Shown: positions 12,620 to 24,955, counted from the first letter of the stretch. The stretch is 64,000 nucleotides of DNA from Melieria omissa (GCA_963971225.1 OZ020268.1:44089348-44153347); one strand, 5' to 3'. Numbers and translations are program-made. Notes: generated from the sequence alone by a model not told the origin.

Positions 12620-14330
12620 TAGGCTATAGTGCACTGCGACCAATTTGATCTTTTGTGCAGCCTTTGTTTTAACCATCCAAGTTAAAGCTTTTTATAACAT
12701 TTAGCACTTTTCGGGGTTGTAGTTTCCAGATGGTTGATGGCTGACCAAACTGGAGAAATCTCTTTCTACTGAGCGCAGGACATTCGCATAGAATGTGGAG
12801 TGAATGTTTCCTTTTCTAGCTCACATATCCTGCACACATCCGTTGAGGATATTCCCATATTTTTGAGGTGGTACCTAAGTTAGCAATACCCTATTAGGTA
12901 CCCAGTGAGGATGCGAAGCTCCTCTCGGTTTAGCTTGAGGAGTTTGTTGGATTCCCCTCTGTCCGGGGCCAGGAATTGGGTTGTCTGCAGTAATCCCGGT
13001 GCGTTGGTCCATTAGTCCACAAATTCCTGGTCAGCCCATTTCTATAACCACTCCTGAATGTGTCCTCTTGTTAGTCCACAGAATGGTTCCGGGCCAATCA
13101 GTGGGCGTAAGGCACTCTTTTTCGCTAGGCGACATTGCCGTTATGTCCTTCGTGCCCTGGTATCCAGTGCAGTTCTACAGTGTTGTGTCTGCCTAGTTCA
13201 TTCAAAAGATTGCGGCAGTCCGTCACCAGTCGAATAGGCTTCTAGCACCTTTAGGACTGCCTGACTGTCGGACAGTATATAGATATGTGTGCCAGACGAC
13301 TTCCTGCGTAGGCACTCGCTAGCACACTCTATGATGGTGTGTGTTTCCGCCTGAAAGAAGGTAGCTAAATTCCCCATTGGAAAAGCTTTCTGAAACCGGG
13401 GACCATATACACCGCCGCCAGTGCTGCCATCTTCCAACTTTGATCCATCCGTGTACCAAAGTTGCGACCCTAGGTCTGGTATGAATCGATTTGATCTCCA
13501 TAATTGTCTGTCCAAGATGTTAATCTTGTACCTTTTGAAGAATCCTACCTTTGGTGGAGATCCTGAGCATTGGGTCATTTTCGAGCATTTTTAATATTGA
13601 AACGATAAAGCACTCTGTGCTGAATGCTTTTCTATGCACGAATGTTTTTCCAAGCATACTTTTAGGCATGCACTTTGAAGTATGGCAAATTTGGTATAAT
13701 TCGCTTGGATAGTCCGATATGGCAAGGATGGTTCGCGAAAGGTAATGAACTTTGCTAGAACAATCGAGATAGAAAGTATAACTGGAATGTGCAAGAAACT
13801 TCGACACGATAAGAAAACTAGTATAAAAGCAGTAGTGGCAGCGCAAGGAGTCGAGTCTGTGTTGAGCAAGCAAAGTGGTAACAAGGGTAGATACAAGCGA
13901 AGTATAAATCTGTAAATAAAGTGATTGTTAGTTGCTGACTGCGTTTTGCGCTGAATAATTGAAGTTGTTTTATTTTCAAACACAATCCAAACGAACCTTG
14001 GAAAACTTGGGAGGAGGCACACCTAAATTTGCCCCCATTACAATTGACGGGCACGTTCTCATTGCCCCACTCATGCCTATACACGCCAGACGTTGCAGTT
14101 TGTTTAATTTTTCTACTGGACTTTTTTGTTCAACCTTATGCCACCAGATTGCAGAGGCATAGGTGATTATTGGTTTAACTATGCTGTTATAGGACCAGTA
14201 GACTATTTTTGGTAAGTTACCGTAAAATCTTTGACAGGCATACATTGCCCGCGTAGCTTTGCCGATAACATTGTTCAGATGAGAGTTCCAAGTCAGTGTC
14301 TTATTTGAGATTGAGTAACTTTGACAAATG
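12620..14330 (-). mobile_element. Degraded non-LTR retrotransposon (RT thumb, RNase H, C-terminal end)
   Basis: Read on the minus strand, this is the 3' half of a LINE ORF2. From 14330 to 13976 comes the region after the reverse transcriptase palm, with phrases such as LTWNSHLNN, IVKPIITYASAIWW and KLNKLQRLACIGMSGAM. From about 13576 to 13200 comes an RNase H domain with catalytic-type residues in YTDGSK, QAETHTIIE and LSDSQAVL. Further on, out of frame, come LNREELRILTGYL and VCRICELEKET, the cysteine-bearing tail common in RNase H-bearing LINEs (I, R1 and LOA groups). Frameshifts and stops make it non-functional. It is split by an insertion at 13583-13971 and 5'-truncated near 14330. Confidence 0.82.
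13583..13971 (+). mobile_element. LTR-like insertion inside the non-LTR element
   Basis: This 389-bp segment interrupts the LINE reading frame and is flanked by the direct repeat ATTTTC at 13577-13582 and 13972-13977. Removing it and one repeat rejoins the minus-strand frame. It contains TATAAAAG at 13822-13829 and AATAAA at 13915-13920, in the order expected of a promoter and poly(A) signal inside a long terminal repeat. It has no coding capacity. It lacks the usual TG...CA termini, so solo LTR is an inference; it could be another short element. Confidence 0.5.
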
Positions 14331-14543
14331 TAGTAAATTATTCTTTGGTAAATATACCCACCAACTCATTTCCTTTACTGCCCTAATGACTGGGAACCAG
14401 ACATTTGGGTTCTAGCCCATCAATTTATCCACGAAGGCGTTGATTTGCACGCGGCGCAATAGGCGGTCCCAACAACTAGTATCCAACAACACCTCAAGTT
14501 CAAACGGTGGATCGGAAGGCAAATGTCTCACACACTTACTAAA

Positions 14544-14690
14544 CTGGCACGGACGTCCGATTCTGAGACTAAAGCCCAGCTTCCCGCCATTGTCCGAGTG
14601 ATGCATGTGAATTTCTACGTGAATTGAAGGAACCTACAGTTTTATGTCGAATCAGAACGTCGAATTCAGCACTTTTGCATAGACAATAAT
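14544..14690 (-). mobile_element. Diverged, truncated SINE copy
   Basis: This is the 3' two-fifths of the SINE described at 10999-11312, in the same orientation but much more diverged. Recognisable pieces are ACTGGCAC, CCGATTCTGAGACTAA and GGAACCTACAGTTTTATG. The tRNA-like head is missing. Its divergence marks it as older than the two full-length copies. Confidence 0.6.
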
Positions 14691-17320
14691 TTAATTTCTC
14701 TATAATTCAACTCATTATTTACTACTCCTTGTAGAATTTCCCTAAAGTCCTATTTGTTTTTAAGATTTTTAGATATTTGGATACAAACGAATTTCTAAGT
14801 TTTATAAAGTTTTGAAAATAAATCAAACATACACACATAACATTAAGCTGGTTCTTGTTACTCGGCGGATGAGTGTTAGAGAGAGAGAGCTATGACTACT
14901 TTTTCGGATCGATCTCGTATTACACAAGTTGAACCGAATTTTTAATGTCATTGGCCCTTCAACGTCTATGCCTTTTTTCGAGCCAACGTGGCTCTTATTT
15001 TTCGCCAGCAACAACAAAATTTCATTTCCGTTTCGCACCGTTTCCAATTGCTTTATGTTTTTCCATCGTTGTTTACTCAACCTTTATTGTCTTTTCGTAC
15101 TTTTCCCAATCTTTTCCAATGTTTCCACGCATTTTTTCGTGATATTTTTTCGACAGTTAAGCGTAGCGTAACCCATTAGCGTTAACTGTTTTTGTTGTTG
15201 CCATTATTGTTGTAGTTTATGGTCGTTTTTTGGAAACCGGTTGCCAGAAAAATATTTTCAAGGGTCAAAATAATTTACCTGACGTTACCTTTTGTCATTT
15301 CGTAGCGGTTGCTTCTGTGGCCCGCGTTAACATTGTTGTTGCTGTTTCTTTTGTTGTTGGCTTGCTGGTTAGCTTAATTTTGGAGTTTGTTGCACGATAC
15401 ATTTTTTTTTTTGGTAAAAGTTTAAAGAAAGATAAACTTGAACTTGCCAGTTCACTTTTACTCGGCTTCGGCTTTGTGTTGGTACGTTGCGGAAGCGAGG
15501 GGAGGCGCGGAGAAAGGTTTCACAAAATTAATTTCAGTTTTTGTTAGTTGCTTTTCTTGTTTCGTTGTCGTTGTCGTTGCATTATTATCTCAAAGGTTTT
15601 CGGCCATTGATCATGAAAATTGTTCATTCAAGTTTAGTGAAATATTTTCTCTGGGTGGAGCACAAAAGCGCTTTGTGTTTGTAGTCTTGTTTCATTACCA
15701 CAATCGTCTGGCGCAGAGTAGACGAGAGAGAAACTCGTTGAAGGATGTGAATGTGGCGATCCTTGTGAGATTGACAGGAGTCCTACCATGCCTTAAATAA
15801 TCGCGACATTGCCACATATCCAATTTAAATCACTTCTGTTCCAAGACGGCTTGACTTCGTTTCAATTCATTTGTTCGATGGCACAATGAATCATTATTTC
15901 GAATTATCATACTTGAACAATTTCTTGTTCGCCTGTTTATCCGCGAACCGGCTGGTAATCTTTTAGGATCGTCTGTGCCATATGAGAGGAAATCTACAGA
16001 AATAAAATATCTGGACTTTGCCTAAGCCAGCATTCAAACGCGCTCAAGCTGCTTTCAGTATAGATTTTCTTGAAAGTTTCTACTTGACTTTTGTGTGACT
16101 TTGCCGATCGGTCACTTGCGGAGGTGATACCGGACGTGTCACTGTCATTGTCACGCCGAATGCCCGCCTGCCCCGCGCACGCACCGGCTGCCAATTGCCA
16201 AGCTGCCATCGTTGTTGTGCACTTCCCTTTTGCGCCGCGACAGTTTCACTTTCTGCGCATGTGCAGCGACTTATTTTGCGTCGGGCCGCTCTCAGCTCCC
16301 CGGAAGCCTGTAAACGCTCGTATCGCTTTTCGGCGCATTTGCGTGCTTTGTTTGTGGCATGTCAATTATTGCTGCCACTGTTGTTGTTATTGTTGATCTT
16401 GTGTGAAAGTGAAACTTTTTTACACTTAACCATTTTTGAGGATGTTGTTGTTGTTGTCGTTGGAGGGCTTTAATTTTATTATTGCACTCATGTTTGTGCG
16501 CTGAATATGGCATTGTCGCTTTGTCGTTGTTGTTGTGTTCGGTGTGTACCTGCCAAATTTGCTGTCGCACTGTTGGTTTTATAATATTTTTGGACAATTA
16601 TGACGACCATAACCTTTAAATTATGTTTGAGTGTACGGGCCAAAAAGGTAAAAGTAAAACGAAATTAACCAACAAAAGTGAAACGGCAGCTTACGAGTAC
16701 AGCAACAACACATTTTGACAATAAATAAATAAATAAGCAAGTGCGAAGAATGCATATGTGTGTGTGTGTCATAATTGGTGGTAATGCGGTGTCGCCGAGC
16801 TGGGGCTGAAGCGGCCCAAGTGGCGGCAAGCACCGCACTTTCGTGCTGCTGCTGTTTGATCTATGAAACTTTGATTCTTCGAGTGTCAAAACCAAGGCGC
16901 AGCACCGGAAAATGCAGGAAGAGATGCGGGCCTCTACACAAATTAAGCTGTGTCCAGCTTCCGAGAAAATGTCGGCGAATCTGTCCCAGAAAATAACAAC
17001 AAAATGCAAAGCCGAATGGCACAAACAATTTTACAAATTCTAAACGAAAACAAAGCAATAACAACAAAAATGCTCGCTTGCACACATCTGCATATGTACG
17101 TGTGGTATGTACGCATACCCTGTCGGACTTGGCACAACTAGTTCCCAAAATTCATTCGTTTTTCAAGTGGTTTTTTTGTATGTACGCCAGTCAGTCAGCT
17201 TGCGTCTAATCGTTCACGTTCTGAATGCGCATTCATAGGCGAGAAGAGAACATAAAAATAAGGAAGATGAGAGAGACATGAAATAATCAAGAAAATACTG
17301 TTAGGTCTGATAATATGATA
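14691..17320. other. Gene-free stretch
   Basis: No gene recognised. The segment 15000-15560 is T-rich on the plus strand and gives long hydrophobic-looking frames that are compositional. GC-richer pieces at 16130-16400 and 16780-17000 are open in several frames on both strands without recognisable domains. A GT run occurs near 16757-16770. Confidence 0.45.
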
Positions 17321-18041
17321 CTTTTGTGCAGAACTTTTTTTTAGAACTTTGAAATAGAATAAAATTTAGTTGTATATAATTTTTATCTTTCATTTGATAC
17401 CCATATCTTCATCTTCATCGTTGCACAACCAAAAATATTTAAAAAAATATTTGAAATGTGTATGTTCCTAAAATGTTCAAGTCCTTTAAAAAGGACTGGG
17501 GGCCAGAAAATGAAAACTGACTATGTCAGGTTACTATAAATTACTTCTAGTTTCAGGCCTATATCAACATTTGGATGGGTCTCGGTTAAAACAAATTTTT
17601 TCTTTCATCTTAGATTTAAAAACCAAAGGATATAGTTTTTTTTTCTAAAAATATCAAAAACAAAATTTATGATTTTTGAAAACCGTCGAAGAATTCACTT
17701 TTTTACAACTTTCACCGTCAGTAATTTCTCCAAATTACTCATCTGATTTGGACAATCAGTATATCTCTGGCAAGGCTAAGGTATTATCTTCTGATCGACG
17801 GACAACTTGTGTTAGTCGGATGATTCGTTTACGAGGTATGTGGTTATAGCTGAAACAACAGGAAAAATACTGGTTTTTCAAAGATTTTTCAAAAACACTT
17901 CTTACAACAATTTTTTTATCCTCACTTCGTGTTTAGCGGCCCAGAAAATACTTTTATTTTTAGGTGCATTTTTTGTATCGAGTAGTATTATTGATGATTG
18001 AATATATATGCGAGGGTTATAGATTCAATTTCTGTACTATT
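17321..18041. other. AT-rich stretch, no gene seen
   Basis: AT-rich DNA without coding character. It may belong to the hAT-like element whose terminus is at 18042-18097: CTTTTGTG just before a CAG at 17329 matches seven of the eight bases after that terminus (CTTTTGTA at 18098-18105). The left end does not otherwise resemble the right one. Confidence 0.3.
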
Positions 18042-18097
18042 TGAAAAATATTTCGGGGGGTTTAAATCCCAAAAACCCTCCCCTGTGTGCGCCACTG
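18042..18097 (-). repeat. hAT-like transposon terminus
   Basis: Read on the minus strand, the segment starts CAGTGGCGCACACAGGGG and continues through a C-rich run to GAAATATTT. The CAGTGGCG start is typical of many animal hAT-superfamily ends, and the same order of pieces occurs in the complete small element at 34631-34786, so the two are relatives. Only one end is clear here. Confidence 0.5.
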
Positions 18098-18105
18098 CTT
18101 TTGTA

Positions 18106-20448
18106 ACAACAACGTCGGTATTTTTTGAACATGTCTGTTTCCATGAACGTATTCATATTTTTATATTTTTATTCATGCATATTTTTATAATGATGAGGAA
18201 CCGTACATTAAATATCTGCGTCAGGTCCCAAACATTTTCGCCAGAAGTGTGTCTGCAACAAGTTCAAATCCAAGCTTATCTTTTTTTTTGCTGAAATTGT
18301 TTCGCATTGAATTTTTGTTGTATTTTGAAAATATTTTTGAAAACAAATTATGCAAAATTTCATTGGTTTATTTCCCTAATAAAGTTCAACTGGTTATAGA
18401 ACTAACCCAGAATAAACTAGTTCCAAAACTGGTTTGCTTAGGACTGGCTTTGGACTAGTTGCTCAGATATGCAGAAGGGGACAATTAACTGTCGCCTAGG
18501 ACATCGCCACGTGAAAAGGGTGAGTTCGCTCTTAGGAATCGGATCGGTTTAGCGGTCAATTGTGGTTGACAAACAACCAGTTGAAAAACTAGAATCGGCC
18601 CAGTCCGAATTCCAGCAGGGTATGTATGTACATGCAATACATATGCAGACATCAGTCAAACCACACCAGCAACACAACACAACGCGGCGTGACGGCAGCG
18701 GCAGCAGCAAAAATGAAACAGCCCGCGTGCCGAGCCACGTCCGAAAGTGACGACGACAAACTGCACGAACGCGATGATGATGGCGCTGCTGATGACGAGC
18801 ACACACAAGCAACAACATCATGCAAACGCCAACGACGACGTCGACCGAGTGGCAACGGGTTCAATGGCTGACCCAATTTCACGTACGAGCAGCCGCTCAA
18901 CGCCACACTACACCGCACGCACGCACACACTCGCGCCAGAACGACAAAAATAAATAAACAAGAACAAATCGGCGGGAATAGTTGTGAAAGCGGCAGCGGC
19001 AGAACAGAAAGCACAAAGCGGAATGGCAACAACAGCAGCAACGACTGACGGCAGCAGCCAGTTGAGCACAGAAATAAATGTTGGAGCAGCGGGGGATAGG
19101 GCGGATCCGAAACGCGGGGCAACAACAGCAAATTCGAGCCGAGCACCGGTGCAGAATATTTTTAGAGGAGCAACAGAAGCCGAGGGAAAAGTAATAAGCA
19201 ACAACAGCAGCGCGACGCTCAATCATTGTGACGCTGTACCGTTGCGTCGGCCAGGAAGGTGAATGGAAATCAGCGTAAAGTGCCAAAAGATCCTTTTACA
19301 CCATCTGACGTCCCAGTAAATGTCGCCGCACGTCATGATTTACGCTTCTTGCTGCAGGCTGAAGTCGTTTCCGTTTAGCAGCCATCGATTTTGGATGGTC
19401 GACGAGCTTTTCAAACGGTTTTCATGTAAAACGCTAAAGCTAAGCAATTCAGGTTGTCTCTTGGATCCGGGGGCAGGCTGCATTCAAATTCATTGTCAGA
19501 AGATCACTTCGACGCTATTTCTAAGAAGCTTCTTGAAATTTTTTTTTCCTATCTGAATGCGCTTTTATGAATAGCCGACCCAATAACAATAACAGGTAAG
19601 GGTAGAAAGGAGCGATGGGAAAAGATACTCTTAGCAGCGTTTTAAACTGTCGACGATTTAGCAAGCCCAGTCATAGGAATGGAACTCTAAATTATTTTAT
19701 ATGTAGAAAATATATCCCAGAATGGCGCAATTGGTTCGCTCAGACGTATTTATAAGGACTGATGCTTATATCGCGGCAAAACTGTACATTCTGACCTAAG
19801 TATCTGCTATATTTTCATGCAATTCCCCAACTTGAGTTCGAGCTGAGAGAAATGCGTAGATTGAGTACAAAGTTTCACCGGATTTTTAATTCTTTCGCTT
19901 AGTCGAACATGTAGACCACCCAAACGCAGTAATGGCAAAGCAAAAAAAAAAATTTTGTAAAAGTATTGTTTTACAATTTCGGGCAGGGGAGCAGGAAGCG
20001 GAAGAGAGGACGGGTTGAGTGGAAGAAAACAAGGTCGCAAGTGAAGAAATTTTATACGCAACGGCAATTTAGCCATGGCTTAAATGCTGCAAGGTGAAGT
20101 TTAAAAATAGTTGTGTCAAAATTAAATATATAAACAACAACTAAAAGTAGCAACAACAAACATATAGTATGTAGGTACATTAGCAACAAACGAACTGCGA
20201 AAAGAGCTGGTCACCGCACTGCAAGGCACTACTAAAGTAAGCAACAGCAACGATGAAATTTTGCATAAACATTTTTGTTAAAAAAAAAAAAAAAGTAAAT
20301 GTTTGTTGTTGTTGTTGTTGTTAAGTGAATACCAACCGCACTTCATTACCGAACGGAAAAAAGTAAATTTTGCAAATTTTGCACACATGAAAGATTTTAG
20401 TGGATACGCAGAGCTACACACTTTTTCTGTTTTTATTTTTTTTTAAAG
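18106..20448. other. Gene-free stretch with a GC-rich CAG/CAA block
   Basis: The block 18600-19270 is GC-rich with dense CAG, CAA and ACG triplets and is open on both strands over 90-160 codons, the usual appearance of long fly 5' leaders or enhancers. A donor-like AAGGTGAAT lies at 19256-19264. I recognise no protein in it. The remainder up to 20448 is AT-rich, with an A-run at about 20280-20294 and a TTG run at about 20303-20321. Confidence 0.4.
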
Positions 20449-20777
20449 GAAGCAATGAAAAGAGAAAGGTGGCAATTGCACGCATGCGAACAACAAAACA
20501 GCAACCAGCAACAACATTAACCCACTGCCGACGATACTGGCGACAACGACAACAACGACGGCATTGGCAACTGCGACGGTATCGGAGTCGGCGACGAACT
20601 GGACAATTCGGCCCAAAAGCAAACATCTCGCCACTCTGTCCAGCAGCGCAGCGTTCGGGCGGAGTACGAAATAATTATGGGGCTCACGCACAAAATGCCA
20701 AAAACTAGATGCAAAAAATTACCGTCAACGGCAGGGGGCAGTGACACGCGTTGGCAGTGGATCGGAGGCAGAGCCGA
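20449..20777 (+). other. Possible first coding exon
   Basis: The block begins after a long T-rich tract ending AAAG (a weak acceptor) and ends at a strong donor, GTAAGT at 20778 (a second GTAAGT starts at 20782). A frame open from 20521 runs through to the donor. Its first ATG is at 20676 and starts MGLTHKMPKTRCKK, then runs on to WQWIGGRA at the splice site. Upstream of the ATG the block is CAA-rich leader-like DNA. I do not recognise the peptide. The start, the acceptor and the coding status are all inferences. Confidence 0.3.
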
Positions 20778-20789
20778 GTAAGTAAGTAG

Positions 20790-21845
20790 TAAATGAAATG
20801 TGTAAAATTTTATTACGTTTTTATTACTTTGACTGATTTTGTAATACCTGCTGCCACGGTGCGCTTAGCGGCTTTTGAAAATCGCATCAGAGCGGCTAAG
20901 AGTTGGCTGATTGACTGACTGAGTTGTTGGTCGCATCGAATTGCATTCATGTAACTATGAACTTTATATGAAATATATATATATATATATGAAATATATA
21001 TATTAGAACAATTTCAAGCTTTGATTTAGGTCTCTATCCTTAGTCCGAATTTCCGTTTCACAAAATTTAGAGTTCGTCGGCGAATGACAAAGTTGTTTTT
21101 GCTATGTGTATACACATATTAAAACAGTAAATATACAAACTCGATGCTCATGCGCTCGTCGAACTTTCTAGATGGAGTCCCTCCGTTTGTTTACCTGCAA
21201 CTGCAATTTCTTCCTAATTTCGAAATTAAATAGAAACTATATTGCTATATGCTTTCATCCCGTGTCTATCAAAGCGAGTTCTAGTCTGTTTTTGGTCAGT
21301 GACTCAACCAGCCACAAGCGTTTTCGCTTTCAAAATATTCGAAAAGTCCATCTAATTTATCCAGGGCCGTTACATTGCCAAGTCTTGTCTCGCATATAGT
21401 CGAAAACTTGTCCAAAGTGGGAACATATTTAGATGAACACCGTTTGGTTGGTTCTGCTGTTAACACCGAACATCTCATATCTGCTTTTCTATACCGCACA
21501 TTCCTCCTACTGAATGTTGCTCCCAGTGCGCGGTGTAGCAACGACGAAAAATCATTACACGCTACTAACGCACGCCGCAAGTATGCCACATTTGGCCCGC
21601 CGAAGGACGGACGAGCGTGCGTGATGCGTGAAGAGCGAGATCGCAATAGCATAGCGTTGTTGTTGCTTACATTGTAACTTTGATGACGCTAAAGTGACTG
21701 CGCTCTTGTGACTTTTGCCAGGGGCGTACTTTTATTGTTGGGCCCATGTCAGCGATCATTTGAATAACTGATATTTTGATAGCAACTATTTTGCTCTGAC
21801 AGGATTACATTCCCCAAAAGCACTGGTTTTTCGATTTAAGCTCGG
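20790..21845. other. Gene-free stretch
   Basis: No gene recognised. An AT dinucleotide run lies at about 20968-21004. A CAGGGGCGTACTTTT at about 21719-21733 resembles the end of an hAT-type element, but I could not find a matching second end. Confidence 0.4.
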
Positions 21846-21912
21846 CTAGATTGGGGTTCGAACCCACGTCTCTTCGCCTGTTGGTCGAAGCCACTAGCCT
21901 CAGGTCGCTACA
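21846..21912 (-). repeat. tRNA-like sequence, probable SINE head
   Basis: On the minus strand an A-box-like TAGCGACCTGAGG (21910-21898) is followed 46 bases later by a perfect B-box-like GGTTCGAACC (21864-21855), which is the spacing of the internal RNA polymerase III promoter of a tRNA. A clean cloverleaf with closed acceptor stem is not evident, so I call it a SINE head or tRNA pseudogene, not a functional tRNA. It differs from the other two SINE heads in the window. Confidence 0.5.
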
Positions 21913-21915
21913 TAC

Positions 21916-24219
21916 ATCGACCGGCACCTGGCTAATTTGATGTGGCCGCTTTTATCGGCGGCGCTGGTTGCTGCTGTTGTCACTGCCGCCACTAATCCAC
22001 ATCTCCACTGACCAACCAACCTATCCACAACTCTCCTCTCTCCGCTTCTCCCACCACCCAGTCTTTTTCTATTTCGACTATGCTGTTTTTCCGCTCTTTT
22101 TCTCTCTATGCTGTTTTGCTGTTGTTGTAGTTGCTGCAATGCTTTTGGTGCCATTATGCATTGCTATTCATAATGGTTGCTGTTGCCAGCGCCACTCGCA
22201 TTGTCTCGCTGCCGTTGCCGATTGCCGTTACGTGAAAGTTTGTTGAACTTTCGTTTTCACTGAGTTGGTCAGTCGGTTGGTGGGGTCCATAGCAGCGTTG
22301 TGGTCTACAGCGTCGCCATTGCTGTTGTCATTGCCGCCACTGCAATGGCATCAATGTTTTCATATTTATTTCCTAGTTGCGGCCAATGTGTTGCCGACTC
22401 GCTGAGCAAGTCAATTCTGCACTTGAACGCTTGCGCACCCCTCCCGCACCCTGAGTTCACGAATCGTTGGTTTTAGTATTTCAAAGCAGCTACATTTTAT
22501 CCATTATGGAATATTGCCTCCATGCAACACTTCCCTAACTACTTGGCGCAAGTAACATGGCCCGTTTTCGCGCCTCTGTGGTGTCGAACACTATTCCCAG
22601 ATTCACCCAAAATGTTGACATTCTATTTTCTTCTACTGACTTCACGACTGCTGTGCGCCTGAGCGCTGCGCTCCGGCGTTGCGACAAATTGGCGACGCGC
22701 CAACTAACTCAAATCCCCAACGGTCAGCAGTACATGAACGCACATAAATATGTACATAAAAATGTATGTATGAATTTGAATGTGTATATCCGCACATCAG
22801 TCGCAATCACTTGCGGCGAGCAGACAGACTTCAGGCGCAGTCGTCGCAGCGTTTTCCTGCTCTTACAATGTTGAACGTGCGAACTGCAAGTAGCCACCAA
22901 TGGAGGCACTTTACTTAGTCTGGCGTCTGGTGGCCCCCGCGCCCCTTTGCCATTTCACTCCCTATGCGCTTCCACACATTCATTTCTAATGGTAAATAAA
23001 TGCGTTGGTTGCCGCCAACAGTTTCACTTCCTTGTTTCGGGTCGATGTTGCATGCAGCTGCACAACAAATGCTCGAGAAGTATGTATCGCTCTACCGGCG
23101 GCAACATGCGCACAAGCTGCATGCGCACACACACGCATACATATATACATACATTCACACATGCACAAATGTACCTTTGTACATGTACATGGAGCTTTTT
23201 GAAACTTGCATCTATTGTCATAACGTGGCAGTTGTTGTTGCCGCAATGGTTTCTGCCCGTCCTCCAATCACCTACGTGCTACCGTCAGGGCAATGGCACA
23301 GTTTCGCTCTTCTTCTTCTTCTGCTTGCTATCTCCACATACCAATCTCGCAATTCTGCTTCCATACACAAAGTACCGCGCTGACCAGATTTCACTGGCAC
23401 TGTCGATGCATTTTCATCAACTTGAGTTCGGTATGGGCATTTAAGTATGCTGTGTTACGCCCAGAAGGAGGCGTGGCCAGAATCTTTCGGGAAAAGAAGC
23501 AATATGCGCGTGTCGGCTCAGATGTTCAACTATAAGTCGGCTGGTAAACACGACTAGAAATATCAGTACGTGCATACTAGGGATTGCTGGCTGTTGGCTG
23601 TTATTCCTTACTGCCACAGATATGCAGCAAGCTAAGATCTCGTTTAGGAGATAATACCCTTAATGCTTTAATAGTTTTAAGATATTACCTAAAGTCTAAT
23701 TGATGTAAGGTGTTTGTTTTTGCCATCGGCTACTTGTTTTTCTTTCCTAGTTTGGCAATTGATTGTATTTTCAGGTTATTAATTGTATGTTATTTGCCAT
23801 GAATATTTATTCTTAGTTTTAAGGAACACAGAAATGTATTTGATTGAAAATTGCGTCTACTTTAGTTCGTTAAAATAATATATTCAATCCCGAAAAAATC
23901 CCGGGATCGCGGGATTGCAATTTTCAATCCCTAAAATCCCGGGATTCTAAAACTGGTCCGGGATTGCAATAGTTAGTACATACTACATATATACTGATTC
24001 AAAACCAATTGGAAAACACGTTTATATTTGATCAGAAGTGTCAATATAAACCAGAAACCTCTTTACCTCTTTTGAGCTGTTTCTATTCGATCATCTTCAC
24101 AGCAGGTTTTTGTTAAAACTTGACTTACTTGGCATTCAAAATGGAGTATTTTGAAAGCGGGAAGACGTGAATCTCAATAAATAAATCGCTAAAAAAAATA
24201 AAATTCATGCTGAATTCAG
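21916..24219. other. Gene-free stretch
   Basis: From 21960 to 23450 the DNA is GC-richer with many CTG and TTG triplets and several frames open on both strands. None resembles a known domain. A TACATA-type microsatellite lies near 23140-23180. After 23450 the DNA is AT-rich. Confidence 0.45.
23885..23970. repeat. Cluster of CCCGGGATT repeats
   Basis: The palindrome-bearing phrase AATCCCGGGATT or fragments of it recur about five times in 86 bp (AATCCCG, ATCCCGGGAT, GCGGGATTGCAA, AATCCCGGGATT, CCGGGATTGCAA). It is a small degenerate repeat cluster, possibly the end of a transposon. Confidence 0.7.
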
Positions 24220-24223
24220 TTAA

Positions 24224-24951
24224 GGGGAGGTTCTTTCAAATTTTTTTGAAAAAATCGTGTTTTTTTCAGATAAAATGAAAGCTGTATGTCCGTAGAATAT
24301 GTGTACGAAAGGATTTTTCGATACGATCGCCTTGTCTGCACACGAGTTTGTTTCTTCTACAGTGTTTTCCCCAGTTTTTGCCCGGAGCTGCTATCTTTCA
24401 ACACGTTTTTCTCGAAACCACGTTTTCCATCTGAATTTCAAGGATATCTCTTGATCTATTGTTCTAATTTCCTTAATCTAAAGAATGTTTGAAAGGTGAT
24501 CATTTTCTGTATGGCTTATACCTAAAACGAGCATAAGTTACTATTAAATTGTTATTTATAATTAAGGTTTAATAAAAAAAAAGTGGCAAAAAAAAATTTT
24601 TTTTTTCGAGCGTTCACATTTCAGTCAATTTTTGGTCAAAAATCATTATAGTTAGGTATAAGCCATAGAAAATTTCATCTACTTTCATTTAAAAAAAACC
24701 TTTTTCATTTCAGATTACTACAAGAGGCTGTAGGCTTGAAATTCGAAGACTAGATTTTTCAGGCAGTGATCGACGAAAGCCGCCATTGTTCAGCCGCCAT
24801 TTTGAATTTTGTTACAAAAAATATATCATATTATTGTATAATAAAATATCCATTCAACCGTCAAAACCGGATGTTTCTATGTTTTTTCATCATGCCACAA
24901 ATCATTTCCAAACTTAGGCCTTTTTTTGGCCAAATTTGAGAGAACCTCCCC
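24224..24951. mobile_element. TTAA-flanked MITE with GGGGAGGTTCT ends
   Basis: A 728-bp AT-rich segment is flanked by TTAA at 24220-24223 and 24952-24955. Its ends are inverted repeats: the left starts GGGGAGGTTCTTTCAAATTT and the right, reverse-complemented, starts GGGGAGGTTCTCTCAAATTT, one mismatch in 20. No transposase-like frame is present. The TTAA duplication is the piggyBac-superfamily hallmark, but the terminal bases GGGG differ from the CCC-starting family elsewhere in the window. Confidence 0.8.
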
Positions 24952-24955
24952 TTAA

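Noticed and set aside
17329..18097. A complete 769-bp hAT element
   Set aside because: The flanks match at seven of eight bases, but the left end shares only CAG with the right end.
18652..19262. Long open frames on both strands in a CAG/CAA-rich block
   Set aside because: Low-complexity translations from triplet-rich DNA; at most an untranslated exon.
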